Counted from the stretch's first letter, positions 39,480 to 48,730 are shown. The stretch is DNA of 64,000 nt from Pseudomonas marginalis (GCF_900105325.1 NZ_FNSU01000003.1:496001-560000); one strand, 5' to 3'. Notes: generated from the letters alone by a model not told the origin. Numbers and translations: made by a program.

Positions 39480-39652
39480 CTCGAGGTCTTCGGCCCAGGC
39501 CGAAGCTAAGAAGGGAACGCGGTCCAAGCCGCGGCTGCCCCCGCAACTGTGAAGGGTTTATCTGACTGCCACGCCACTGCCACTGCGGCGGGAAGGCGCA
39601 GTCGGCGCCGGTCGCAAGACCCGCAAGCCCCAAGCCAGGAGACCTGCCTCGC
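39480..39652 (+). ncRNA. Cobalamin riboswitch controlling cobW-cobN
   Basis: On the plus strand: P1 arms CGAGGTC (39482-39488) and GACCTGCCTCG (39640-39650), then AAGGGAACGCGG, TGCCCCCGCAACTGTGAAGG, CCACTGCGGCGGGAAGGCG and the B12 box AAGCCAGGAGACCTGCC. It lies about 107 bases before cobW. When adenosylcobalamin binds, the downstream genes should be switched off. Confidence 0.92.
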
Positions 39653-39758
39653 CACCGATTTTCCAATTCAACCGGGCGGGGTGATCCGGTGACGAAATCC
39701 GCTTCTGCGCGCCGCCGCAGTGCCTATCGTCCCGTATGCCCGCCCCAAAGGGCATCCG

Positions 39759-40820
39759 ATGAAAACACTGGCCAAACTCCCCGTCACCATCGTTACCGGC
39801 TTCCTTGGCTCGGGCAAGACCACCTTGCTGCGCCATATGCTCGACAACGCCCAGGGCCGTCGCATTGCGGTAATCGTCAACGAGTTCGGCGAGTTGGGCA
39901 TCGACGGTGAGATCCTCAAGCAGTGCTCCATCGGCTGCACCGAAGAAGAGGCCAACGGCCGTGTGTACGAGCTGGCCAACGGCTGCCTGTGCTGCACCGT
40001 GCAGGAGGAGTTCTTCCCGGTGATGCGCGAACTGGTCGCCCGTCGTGGCGACCTCGACCATATCCTTATCGAAACCTCGGGCCTGGCCCTGCCAAAACCC
40101 TTGGTGCAGGCCTTCCAGTGGCCGGAAATCCGCAGCGCCTGCACGGTTGATGCGGTCATCACCGTGGTCGACAGCCCGGCCGTGGCCGCCGGCACGTTCG
40201 CCGCGTTCCCGGATCAGGTCGATGCCCAGCGCAAACTCGACCCGAACCTGGACCACGAATCGCCGCTGCACGAGCTGTTTGCCGACCAACTGGCCAGCGC
40301 CGACCTGGTGATCCTCAACAAATCCGACCTGATCAGCGCCGAAGACCTGGCCCGTGTGCGCCTGGAAGTCGCCGAAGAGCTGCCGCCGGCGGTGAAGATC
40401 ATCGAAGCCAGCAGCGGTCGCCTGCCGTTGGACGTATTGATCGGCCTGGGCGCGGGTTCCGAAGAACATATCGACGCTCGCCATAGCCACCACGATCATC
40501 ACCACGAAGGTGAAGACGAGCATGATCACGACGCCTTCGATTCCATCTCCATCGACCTGCCCCAAGCCGACGAAGCGCTGCTGCTCGACGCCCTGAACCA
40601 GTTGGTGGTTCAGCACGGTATCCTGCGGGTCAAAGGCTTCGCCGCCATCCCGAACAAGCCGATGCGCCTGCTGATCCAGGGTGTGGGTACGCGTTTCGAC
40701 AAGCACTTCGACCGTGCCTGGGGCGCCGACGAAGCGCGCATCACACGGCTGGTGCTGATCGGCCAGGCGCTGGACGCGGCGGGCCTCGAAGTGCAACTGC
40801 GCGCTGCCCTCAGCGTTTAA
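39759..40820 (+). CDS. cobW: CobW family GTPase, cobalt chaperone for cobaltochelatase
   Basis: A 353-residue G3E GTPase. The P-loop is GFLGSGKT at residues 14-21. The metal motif CLCC lies at 76-79. NKSDLI is the guanine-specificity motif. A His-rich linker at about 243-262 (ARHSHHDHHHEGEDEHDHD) joins the C-terminal CobW domain. It is thought to deliver Co2+ to CobN. The start at 39759 gives MKTLAKLPVTIVTG; 13 upstream codons are open but noncoding. It leads cobN by three bases and is under the plus-strand riboswitch. Confidence 0.96.
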   Translation: MKTLAKLPVTIVTGFLGSGKTTLLRHMLDNAQGRRIAVIVNEFGELGIDGEILKQCSIGCTEEEANGRVYELANGCLCCTVQEEFFPVMRELVARRGDLDHILIETSGLALPKPLVQAFQWPEIRSACTVDAVITVVDSPAVAAGTFAAFPDQVDAQRKLDPNLDHESPLHELFADQLASADLVILNKSDLISAEDLARVRLEVAEELPPAVKIIEASSGRLPLDVLIGLGAGSEEHIDARHSHHDHHHEGEDEHDHDAFDSISIDLPQADEALLLDALNQLVVQHGILRVKGFAAIPNKPMRLLIQGVGTRFDKHFDRAWGADEARITRLVLIGQALDAAGLEVQLRAALSV

Positions 40821-40823
40821 CCC

Positions 40824-43800
40824 ATGCACCTGCTCAGGACTCAGCCCGGTGGTTTCGTCGCGGACGACAATATTGCCGACCTTGGCCAAACCCCCGCCGA
40901 ACTGGTGATCCTGTGCAGCGGCGATTCCAGCCTGGCGCTGCTGGCCGAAGCGGCCCAGCAGTTGCCCGAGGATTACCCCAGCCTGCGCCTGGCCAACCCG
41001 ATGCAGGTGCAGAACCACGCTTCGGTCGATTTGTATGTCGACGAGGTGCTGCGCCACGCCAAGGTCATCCTGATTTCCCTGCACGGCGGCATCGGTTATT
41101 GGCGCTACGGCATCGAGCGCCTGGTTGAGCTGGCCGAGCGCGGCGTTACGCTGATCCTGGTGCCGGGGGATGACCGCCCGGACCCGGAACTCAGCGGCCT
41201 GAGCACGGTGAGTGCCGAACAGCGCGACCGCCTGTGGCACTTCCTGCGCCAGGGCGGGCTCGCTAACGCGCTGGATTTTTTCCGCTGCCTGGCCAGCGGC
41301 TACTTGGACCGCGATTACCCGTGGGCCGAGCCGCAGACCTTGCCGCGCACCGCGATCTATCACCCGCACAAAGCCAACCCTCGCCTCAATGACTGGCAGA
41401 CCGATTGGCACGCGGATTGGCCCGTGGCGGCGGTGCTGTTCTACCGCTCGCACCTGCAGGCGGCCAATACCGGTTTTATCGATGTGTTCTGCCAGCGCTT
41501 GCAGGCGGCGGGCCTTAACCCGTTGCCGATGGCGGTGGCCAGTTTGAAAGAACCCGGCTGCCTGGCGGTGGTCGAGGACCTGCTGGATGAGGTCGGCGCG
41601 GCGGTGATCCTGAACACCACCGGTTTTGCCCAATCCAGCCCCGAAGCCCCGCATCTGCGTCCGTTTCGTCGCAATATCCCGGTGATCCAGGCGATCTGCG
41701 CCCAGGATAACCAGCCGGGCTGGCAGGCCAGCGAGCAAGGTCTTGGCCCGCGCGACTTGGCGATGCACATTGCCTTGCCGGAGCTGGACGGGCGCATTAT
41801 CAGCCGTCCGATCAGCTTCAAGGATCTGGCCTGGCGCAGCGAGCGCAGCCAGTCGGACGTGGTGTGCTACCGCGCAGCGCCCGAACGCATGGATTTCGTC
41901 GCCGAGCTTGCGCGCCGTTGGGTCGAGCTGGCACGGGTACCGAATGAGGATAAACGCATCGCCCTGATCCTTGCCAACTACCCGACCCGCGACGGCCGTA
42001 TCGGCAATGGTGTGGGCCTGGACACCCCGGCCGCCGCGCTGAATATCCTGCGTGCCCTGCAGGCCGAAGGCTATCCGGTGCCGGATCAACTGCCTGAGAG
42101 CGGCACTGCACTGATCCATGACCTGCTCGGCGGCGTCACCAACGACCTCGACAGCCTCGACCTGCGCCCCTGTCATCAAAGCCTCGGCCTGGACGACTAC
42201 GAGGCGATGTTCAAGCGTTTGCCTGAATCCAACCGCCAGGCGGTGCTGGAGCGATGGGGCGCGCCGCACAACGATCCAATGTTCCGTGACGGCCGCCTGA
42301 TGATCGCCGGCCTGCGCCTGGGCCAGACCTTCGTCGGTATCCAGCCGGCCCGGGGTTACCAGGTGGATGCCAGCGCGGTGTACCACGACCCGGACCTGGT
42401 GCCGCCCCATGGCTACCTGGCGTTCTACTTCTGGTTGCGCCACACCTACGGTGCCCATGGCGTGATCCATGTGGGCAAGCACGGCAACCTCGAATGGCTG
42501 CCGGGCAAGGGCGTGGGGCTCTCGGAAAACTGCTGGCCGGATGCGCTGCTGGGACCGCTGCCGAACATCTACCCGTTTATCGTCAACGACCCGGGCGAGG
42601 GCGCCCAGGCCAAGCGGCGCACCCAGGCGGTGATCATCGACCACCTGATGCCGCCGCTGACCCGCGCCGAAACCTACGGGCCGCTGCGGGACCTTGAGCT
42701 GTTGGCGGACGAATACTACGAAGCCCAACTGCTCGACCCACGCCGGGCCCGCGAGCTGCAAAAAGACATCCTCAAGCTGGTGCGCGAAACCCGCATCGAC
42801 CAGGAGCTTGAGCTGGATGGCGACGCCGATGCCGCTATCTGGCTGCCGCGCCTCGACACCTACCTGTGCGACTTGAAGGAGTCGCAGATCCGCGACGGCC
42901 TGCACATCTTTGGCGAATCCCCCGTGGGCCGCTTGCGCATCGACACCTTGCTGGCCTTGCTGCGCATCCCGCGTGGAGACGGCCGTGGCCCGCAATCGAG
43001 CCTGCTGCGCGTGTTGGCCAAGGCGTTCGCGCTGGGTTTTGACCCGCTGGACTGTGCCCTGGCCGAGCCCTGGACCGGGCGACGCCCGGCAGTGTTGCAG
43101 AAGATCGATGGGCAGCAGTGGCGCACCGCCGGGGATACCCGCGAGCGCTTGGAGTTGTATGCGGCGCGAATGATCGAGCAGGCGTTGGAAGGGCCGCTGG
43201 AACAGCTGGAAGAGCCCGGCTGGGAAGAGGTGAAGGCGGTGATCGAAAGCCTGCGCATCGTCGTGGCGCCACGCCTGGATGCCTGCGGCCCGGCGGAAAT
43301 GCACGGCTTGCTGGAGGCCCTCGGCGGGCGCTTTGTTCCGGCCGGCCCAAGCGGTGCGCCGAGCCGGGGGCGCCTGGATGTGCTGCCGACCGGGCGCAAT
43401 TTCTTCACCGTCGATGTGCGTAACCTGCCGACGACCACCGCGTGGCGCATCGGCTTCCAGTCCGCCAACCTGATACTTGAGCGGCACCTGCAGGACCACG
43501 GCGATCACCTGCGCCAGCTCGGCCTGTCGGTGTGGGGCACGGCCACCATGCGCACCGGTGGCGACGACATTGCCCAGGCCATGGCGCTGATGGGCGTGCG
43601 GCCGGTGTGGGCCACCGGCAGTCAACGGGTGGATGACTTTGAAATCCTGCCTATCAGCCTGCTGGACCGCCCGCGCGTGGACGTCACCTTGCGCGTGTCC
43701 GGGTTTTTCCGCGACGCCTTCGCCAACCTGATCCGCCTGTTCGATGCGGCGGTACAGGCGGTGGCGGCCCTGGATGAGCCGGACGACATGAACCCGCTGG

Positions 43801-44585
43801 CCGCCAAGGTGCGCAGTGAGCGCGCGGCGTTGCTGGCCTCCGGCCTGGATGCAGAGGCCGCAGCGAAACAGGCCGGCTGGCGTATCTTCGGGGCTAAGCC
43901 CGGTGCCTACGGCGCGGGCGTGCAGGGCGCCATTGACGGGCGCCTGTGGCAAAGCCGCGAGGACCTGGCTGAGGTCTACCTGAATTGGGGCGGCTACGCC
44001 TATGGCGGCTCCGACGAAGGCACCGCTGCTCGTGCACAGTTTGCCCAGCGCCTGAGCCAGGTGCAGGCGGTGTTGCAGAACCAGGATAACCGCGAGCACG
44101 ACCTGCTCGACTCCAACGACTACTACCAATTCCAGGGCGGCATGCTCGCCGCCGTGGAAACCCTGAGCGGCGACAAGGCCGCCAGCTATCACGGCGACCA
44201 TAGCCAGCCGGACCTGCCGAGGATTCGCACCTTGAAGGAAGAGCTGAACCGGGTGATCCGTTCCCGCGCCGCCAACCCCAAGTGGATCGACGGCGTGAAG
44301 CGCCATGGCTATAAAGGTGCGTTTGAAATGGCCGCGACCGTGGACAATCTGTTCGCCTTCGACGCGACCACGGCGCTGATCGACGATCATCAATATGCAT
44401 TGCTCGCCGACGCCTACCTGCTGGACCCTGACACCCGGGCCTTTGTGCAGCAGCACAACCCCGCAGCGCTGCGTGATATGACCGAGCGCATGCTCGAAGC
44501 CCAGCAGCGCGGTTTGTGGCAGGAACCGGGGGCGTATCGCGAGGCGTTGGAAAACCTGTTGCTGGATATAGAAGAAGACAGCTAG
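40824..44585 (+). CDS. cobN: Cobaltochelatase subunit CobN
   Basis: A 1253-residue large subunit that binds hydrogenobyrinate a,c-diamide and catalyses cobalt insertion in the aerobic pathway. The core motifs of the CobN/BchH/ChlH family are visible: VIHVGKHGNLEWLPGKGVGL around residue 550, YPFIVNDPGEGAQAKRR soon after, and GGYAYGG near the C-terminus. It begins three bases after cobW, so the two are one operon. The ATPase and VWA helper genes follow 125 bases on, separated by a REP hairpin. Confidence 0.98.
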   Translation: MHLLRTQPGGFVADDNIADLGQTPAELVILCSGDSSLALLAEAAQQLPEDYPSLRLANPMQVQNHASVDLYVDEVLRHAKVILISLHGGIGYWRYGIERLVELAERGVTLILVPGDDRPDPELSGLSTVSAEQRDRLWHFLRQGGLANALDFFRCLASGYLDRDYPWAEPQTLPRTAIYHPHKANPRLNDWQTDWHADWPVAAVLFYRSHLQAANTGFIDVFCQRLQAAGLNPLPMAVASLKEPGCLAVVEDLLDEVGAAVILNTTGFAQSSPEAPHLRPFRRNIPVIQAICAQDNQPGWQASEQGLGPRDLAMHIALPELDGRIISRPISFKDLAWRSERSQSDVVCYRAAPERMDFVAELARRWVELARVPNEDKRIALILANYPTRDGRIGNGVGLDTPAAALNILRALQAEGYPVPDQLPESGTALIHDLLGGVTNDLDSLDLRPCHQSLGLDDYEAMFKRLPESNRQAVLERWGAPHNDPMFRDGRLMIAGLRLGQTFVGIQPARGYQVDASAVYHDPDLVPPHGYLAFYFWLRHTYGAHGVIHVGKHGNLEWLPGKGVGLSENCWPDALLGPLPNIYPFIVNDPGEGAQAKRRTQAVIIDHLMPPLTRAETYGPLRDLELLADEYYEAQLLDPRRARELQKDILKLVRETRIDQELELDGDADAAIWLPRLDTYLCDLKESQIRDGLHIFGESPVGRLRIDTLLALLRIPRGDGRGPQSSLLRVLAKAFALGFDPLDCALAEPWTGRRPAVLQKIDGQQWRTAGDTRERLELYAARMIEQALEGPLEQLEEPGWEEVKAVIESLRIVVAPRLDACGPAEMHGLLEALGGRFVPAGPSGAPSRGRLDVLPTGRNFFTVDVRNLPTTTAWRIGFQSANLILERHLQDHGDHLRQLGLSVWGTATMRTGGDDIAQAMALMGVRPVWATGSQRVDDFEILPISLLDRPRVDVTLRVSGFFRDAFANLIRLFDAAVQAVAALDEPDDMNPLAAKVRSERAALLASGLDAEAAAKQAGWRIFGAKPGAYGAGVQGAIDGRLWQSREDLAEVYLNWGGYAYGGSDEGTAARAQFAQRLSQVQAVLQNQDNREHDLLDSNDYYQFQGGMLAAVETLSGDKAASYHGDHSQPDLPRIRTLKEELNRVIRSRAANPKWIDGVKRHGYKGAFEMAATVDNLFAFDATTALIDDHQYALLADAYLLDPDTRAFVQQHNPAALRDMTERMLEAQQRGLWQEPGAYREALENLLLDIEEDS

Positions 44586-44621
44586 AACGCGAGATGCGGC
44601 TTGTTGTGGCTGGCGGGCTTG

Positions 44622-44654
44622 TTGTGGTGAGCGGGGCAAGCCCGCTCACCACAA
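44622..44654. repeat. REP hairpin between cobN and the chelatase ATPase gene
   Basis: Arms TTGTGGTGAGCGGG (44622-44635) and CCCGCTCACCACAA (44641-44654) are perfectly complementary around GCAAG. It is a single REP of the GTGAGCGGG family. It could lower expression of the downstream helper genes relative to cobN. Confidence 0.85.
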
Positions 44655-44710
44655 GTAGCTTGCTCATGACCGGGTGATTACTTGTACAGCAGAATTTAAA
44701 GAGAGAACGG

Positions 44711-45709
44711 ATGACCGATATTCCCCATTTCCCGCTGTCCGCCGTGGTCGCTGCCGACGACCTGAAACTGGCGCTGTGCCTGACCGCCATCGACCCGAAG
44801 ATCGGCGGCGTGCTGATCGAAGGCCCGCGTGGCATGGCCAAATCCACCCTGGCCCGTGGTCTGGCGGATCTGCTGGCCAGCGGCCAATTCGTCACCTTGC
44901 CGTTGGGCGCCACTGAAGAGCGCCTGGTGGGGACCCTGGACCTAGATGCCGCGCTGAGCGAAGGCCGCGCGCAGTTTTCCCCTGGGGTGCTGGCCAAGGC
45001 CGACGGCGGCGTGTTGTATGTGGATGAAGTCAACCTGCTGCCCGATCACCTGGTGGACCTGTTGCTCGACGTCGCCGCCAGCGGCACCAACCTGATCGAA
45101 CGCGACGGCATTTCCCATCGCCATTCGGCGCGCTTTGTGCTGATCGGCACCATGAACCCGGAGGAGGGCGAGTTGCGCCCGCAGTTGCTGGATCGCTTCG
45201 GTTTTAACGTGGCGCTGAGCGGGCAGACGCTGCCGGCCGAGCGCGGGCAGATCATCCGGCGGCGCCTGGATTTCGACAGTGACCCCGCCGCGTTCTGCAC
45301 CCAGTGGGCCGGGCAGCAGGCGGCGTTACGCGAGCGCTGCACCCAGGCGCGGGCGCGGCTGGACAGTATCGAGCTGGATGATCAGGCCCTGGCGCAGATC
45401 ACCGAGCGTTGCTTTGCCGCCGGTGTCGACGGCTTGCGCGCCGACCTGGTCTGGCTGCGCGGCGCCCGGGCCCATGCGGCGTGGCGGGGCGCGGATACCA
45501 TTGCCGAAGAAGACATCGAAGCGGTGGCGGAATTCGCCTTGCGCCACCGTCGCCAGGCGCAATCCCCACCGGCCAGTCCACCCAAGCCAGGGCAGGCGCC
45601 GACACCCTCGGACACCTCGCCCGGCCAAGGCCAATGGGGCGATATGCCCGCACCGGCCCTGCCTACTGGCACGCGCCGAGACGTGCCCACCTGGCCAAAA
45701 AAGCCCTAG
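44711..45709 (+). CDS. ChlI/BchI-type AAA+ ATPase, probable cobaltochelatase helper
   Basis: A 332-residue AAA+ protein. Walker A is IEGPRGMAKSTLARGL, a variant typical of ChlI/BchI; Walker B is GGVLYVDEVNLLPDHLVDLL; sensor 1 is in LIGTMNPEEGELRPQLLDRF. In magnesium and cobalt chelatases this subunit supplies ATP energy to the large subunit, here presumably CobN, because no cobS/cobT genes are seen. The C-terminal 40 residues are Pro-rich and overlap the next gene by 76 bases in another frame. Confidence 0.9.
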   Translation: MTDIPHFPLSAVVAADDLKLALCLTAIDPKIGGVLIEGPRGMAKSTLARGLADLLASGQFVTLPLGATEERLVGTLDLDAALSEGRAQFSPGVLAKADGGVLYVDEVNLLPDHLVDLLLDVAASGTNLIERDGISHRHSARFVLIGTMNPEEGELRPQLLDRFGFNVALSGQTLPAERGQIIRRRLDFDSDPAAFCTQWAGQQAALRERCTQARARLDSIELDDQALAQITERCFAAGVDGLRADLVWLRGARAHAAWRGADTIAEEDIEAVAEFALRHRRQAQSPPASPPKPGQAPTPSDTSPGQGQWGDMPAPALPTGTRRDVPTWPKKP

Positions 45710-46365
45710 GCATTCGCCCCCGACCTGACGCGGGGGCGGATGCCCGGCCCAAGGCGGGGCGACTGGACAACGGCAGGCAGGGCAAGGCACGCAGCGCACA
45801 GCTGGGTTCGATCAACTGGCCGGGCACCTTGCTCGGCGGCCGGCCGCACTCCCGTGGAGACCTGCGCTACCACCTGCGCAGCCGCTCGGCCCATGAGTTG
45901 TGGCTGGTGATCGTGGATGCGTCGGCGTCCACGCGGCGGCATCGTGCATTAACCGACGCCAAGGGCTTGCTCGCCCAGCTGTTTGACGATGCTTACCGGC
46001 AACGGGCGCGCATAGCGTTGTTGACCGCCAGCGGCCAGGCGCCGAAGTGGCAGGTACAGGGGTTGAAAGCTGCGAAAGGCCTGGCGGGCTGGCTGGATCA
46101 GTTGGGCGCGGGCGGTGGTACGCCGTTGCTGGCGGCGCTGACCGAGGCCGGGCATTGGCTGGTGGCGCGGCGCAAGCGTTATCCGGCCGAGCAGCAGCGT
46201 GTACTGGTGATTACGGATGGGCGGCTGAAGGACATTACCGGGTTGCCGTTACTGGCGTGTGCGGGGTTGCTGGTGGATATCGAGCGCGGGCCGATCAGGT
46301 TGGGGCGGGCCCAGGAGCTGGCGGTGGGGTTGCAGTTGGATTATCGGCATATCGATGAGTTGTAG
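45634..46365 (+). CDS. VWA-domain protein, ChlD-like chelatase partner
   Basis: A 243-residue protein whose VWA domain begins at LWLVIVDASASTRRHRALTD, carrying the MIDAS motif DxSxS. Later metal-site parts are GGGTPLLAAL and LVITDGRLKD. It matches the C-terminal part of ChlD/BchD without the AAA+ half. No ATG, GTG or TTG start is available after 45634 before the domain, so the ATG at 45634, inside the ATPase gene, is the best choice. The pair would form the ATPase/VWA motor of the CobN chelatase. Start uncertain; domain call firm. Confidence 0.85.
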   Translation: MGRYARTGPAYWHAPRRAHLAKKALGIRPRPDAGADARPKAGRLDNGRQGKARSAQLGSINWPGTLLGGRPHSRGDLRYHLRSRSAHELWLVIVDASASTRRHRALTDAKGLLAQLFDDAYRQRARIALLTASGQAPKWQVQGLKAAKGLAGWLDQLGAGGGTPLLAALTEAGHWLVARRKRYPAEQQRVLVITDGRLKDITGLPLLACAGLLVDIERGPIRLGRAQELAVGLQLDYRHIDEL

Positions 46366-46381
46366 TGGCGGTACCACAGCC

Positions 46382-46463
46382 ATCGGGGGCAAGCCCCCCT
46401 CCCACATTGGATCGAGTACACCCTTTGGAATGCGGTCAGTGTGGGAGGGGGCTTGCCCCCGAT
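46382..46463. repeat. Inverted REP pair (GTGGGAG family)
   Basis: ATCGGGGGCAAGCCCCCCTC (from 46382) and GTGGGAGGGGGCTTGCCCCC (46441-46460) face each other about 30 bases apart. The second REP directly abuts the candidate miniature element that starts at 46467. Confidence 0.85.
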
Positions 46464-46466
46464 GAG

Positions 46467-46710
46467 CATGGGTATCTACACAACTCTTAAAGGCTGACAC
46501 ATAACTCTGTGGTGAGCGGGCTTGCCCCGCGCTGGGCTGCGAAGCGGCCCCAATAAGGTCACCGCAGAGTGCCAGAATCAATCGAGGTGAAGGTTTTGGG
46601 GCTGCTTCGCAACCCAGCGCGGGCGGTGCGACGATTCGACAAGCCCGCTCACCACAGAAGCCTAATTGCCATAGATTCCGTATTCACTGGAAGTTGTGTA
46701 GATACCCATG
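46467..46710. mobile_element. Candidate miniature element with 19-bp terminal inverted repeats and 10-bp flanking duplication
   Basis: The left end CATGGGTATCTACACAACT (46467-46485) and the right end AGTTGTGTAGATACCCATG (46692-46710) are exact reverse complements. CCCCGATGAG flanks the element on both sides (46457-46466 and 46711-46720) as a perfect direct repeat. The interior holds an inverted REP pair of the GTGAGCGGG family (about 46510-46553 and 46597-46657), the right copy being split by a 16-base insert. No coding frame is present. The ends look like a transposed unit, but the flanking repeat could also derive from neighbouring REP tails. Confidence 0.55.
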
Positions 46711-46745
46711 CCCCGATGAGGCCCTCACATACACCACACACTCTA

Positions 46746-47693
46746 TCAACCAGCCCCCGGCACATTCGGCCAAAGATCCGCCACCAGGAACAAGCGCTCG
46801 GCTTCCTCCCAATCCGCGCCGTTCTGCACCATGCGCACCAGCAGCTGCGCAGGCGCCATCGGATCAAGGTCTGCCAGCCAGGCCCGCATCTGTTCTTCAC
46901 TCCACACTTCATCCGCCGGGTAATGCGCCGGCGCCAGCCACGCGTGCCGGGGCAACGGTTGCCAGCGGCCTGGCGCACTGGCGCTGACAAAATCCCGCCA
47001 GTCCCGCTGATGCAACCAGCGCCCGCGCAGATGCTGCGGGTGTGCGCCTTGGGGCGGTTCGGCCAGCCCAGGCCAGGGATAGAGCAAATACCCGCCGAGC
47101 CACAGGTGCGCATCAAACTGCTGAATATCCAGGGCTGCCAACACCTCGCGGCTTTCTGCCCGCGCCGAGATCGGCAGTTGATGCTGGGCCAGGTGCGCCA
47201 GCTTGCGGTCCAGCCGATCGTGGCAGCCTGGGCCCAGCCATTGCGCGGTGTCCTGGCCGTTGCCGTCCTGCGGGCCCAGGTAGAGTTTGATCGCCAGTTC
47301 CAGGTGATGCACGCCATTGCGGTCGCGCAGCAGCATGTCCAGTTCGCCCAGTGTGTGCCCGGCGCGGCGGATCGGCAGGTTGGCGGCGAGCAACTCCACC
47401 CCCGGCGCATGCTGCACGGCGAACTGCCACAGGCGTTCGTAGTACAGGCCCAGGCGCCGGGTGCGTGACAGGCTCAACCAGTGCTGCAAGGCGCGGCTGT
47501 CCTGGTCGAGTGCGCGTAGCCAGTGTTCAAGACGGTCGGGCGCCTGCACCCAGTCGCTGCCCGCCAGCGGGTGGCGCTGTGGCCACGGTGTCTGCGCGAG
47601 CATCGGCGGGGCAAGCATCACCCACGCCAGGTCGCGCACCTCGGGGTGGCGCAGCTGGCGGGGCAGGTTGTGCAAATCCGGGAACACAGTCAT
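46746..47693 (-). CDS. DUF1853 family protein
   Basis: A 315-residue soluble protein with the DUF1853 pattern: HPEVRDLAWVMLAPPML near the N-terminus, RRLGLYYERLWQFAV, and LGELDMLLRDRNGVHHLELA, which resembles the core of PD-(D/E)XK-type nucleases (D, then E-x-A/K). That resemblance is my reading and is not established. It is divergent from nadK across 146 bases, an arrangement I recall from P. aeruginosa PA3089/PA3088. Confidence 0.83.
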   Translation of the reverse strand: MTVFPDLHNLPRQLRHPEVRDLAWVMLAPPMLAQTPWPQRHPLAGSDWVQAPDRLEHWLRALDQDSRALQHWLSLSRTRRLGLYYERLWQFAVQHAPGVELLAANLPIRRAGHTLGELDMLLRDRNGVHHLELAIKLYLGPQDGNGQDTAQWLGPGCHDRLDRKLAHLAQHQLPISARAESREVLAALDIQQFDAHLWLGGYLLYPWPGLAEPPQGAHPQHLRGRWLHQRDWRDFVSASAPGRWQPLPRHAWLAPAHYPADEVWSEEQMRAWLADLDPMAPAQLLVRMVQNGADWEEAERLFLVADLWPNVPGAG

Positions 47694-47839
47694 GGTCCGA
47701 GCATAGCCTTTTAACCGTTGCGCAGGGGGCTGAGAACCGTTGTCATCAAGGCTTCACGGCGACAAAGGATTTTGCCTCACGCGGCCTTTCGCCCATAATC
47801 GTTTCTTTTTTGCCACACCCCACGTCCCGCAGGAGCCCC

Positions 47840-48730
47840 ATGGAGCACTTTCGCAATATCGGCATTATCGGTCGCCTGGGCAGTACCCAGGTGTTGGACA
47901 CCGTCCGCCGGCTGAAAAAATTCCTGCTGGAACGCCACCTGCATGTGATCCTCGAAGACACCATCGCCGAAATCCTCCCCGGCCACGGCCTGCAAACCTC
48001 CTCGCGCAAGATGCTCGGCGAAGTCTGCGACATGGTCATCGTGGTCGGCGGCGACGGCAGCCTGCTCGGCGCGGCCCGGGCCCTGGCGCGGCATAACGTG
48101 CCGGTGCTGGGGATCAACCGTGGCAGCCTGGGGTTTCTCACCGATATCCGCCCCGATGAGCTGGAAGTCGAAGTGGCCAAGGTGCTCGACGGCCATTACC
48201 TGGTGGAAAACCGCTTCCTGCTGCAGGCCGAAGTGCGCCGCCACGGCGAAGCCATCGGCCAGGGCGATGCGCTCAATGACGTGGTGCTGCACCCGGGCAA
48301 ATCCACGCGGATGATCGAATTCGAGCTGTATATCGACGGCCAGTTCGTGTGCAGCCAGAAGGCCGACGGCCTGATCGTCGCCACGCCCACCGGCTCCACC
48401 GCCTACGCGCTGTCGGCCGGTGGCCCGATCATGCATCCCAAGCTCGATGCCATTGTGATCGTGCCGATGTACCCCCATATGTTGTCCAGCCGGCCGATTG
48501 TGGTCGATGGCAACAGTGAGCTGAAAATCGTGGTGTCCAAAGACATGCAGATCTACCCGCAAGTCTCCTGCGACGGGCAGAACCATTTCACCTGCGCCCC
48601 CGGTGACACCATCACCGTGAGCAAGAAGGCACAGAAGTTGCGCTTGATCCACCCGCTGGATCACAACTACTACGAAGTGTGCCGCACCAAGTTGGGCTGG
48701 GGCAGCCGCTTGGGGGGTGGAGGCGACTGA
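47840..48730 (+). CDS. nadK: NAD kinase
   Basis: A 296-residue enzyme that phosphorylates NAD to NADP. The catalytic GGDGS motif is at residues 70-74, followed by LGINRGSLGFLTDI, then the second conserved segment ATPTGSTAYALSAGGPI and SCDGQ near the C-terminus. The start ATG at 47840 follows AGGAGC. It is the first gene of a run in which nadK, the phosphatase and the rhomboid gene overlap by one to four bases, so it is probably a single operon. Confidence 0.98.
   Translation: MEHFRNIGIIGRLGSTQVLDTVRRLKKFLLERHLHVILEDTIAEILPGHGLQTSSRKMLGEVCDMVIVVGGDGSLLGAARALARHNVPVLGINRGSLGFLTDIRPDELEVEVAKVLDGHYLVENRFLLQAEVRRHGEAIGQGDALNDVVLHPGKSTRMIEFELYIDGQFVCSQKADGLIVATPTGSTAYALSAGGPIMHPKLDAIVIVPMYPHMLSSRPIVVDGNSELKIVVSKDMQIYPQVSCDGQNHFTCAPGDTITVSKKAQKLRLIHPLDHNYYEVCRTKLGWGSRLGGGGD

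Noticed and set aside
39558..44639. A 1693-codon open frame antisense to cobW and cobN
   Set aside because: It mirrors the codon-position bias of the high-GC cobW/cobN genes, has no start signal or recognisable domain, and its translation is rich in Gln, His and Arg as expected for a shadow frame. It also runs through the plus-strand riboswitch.
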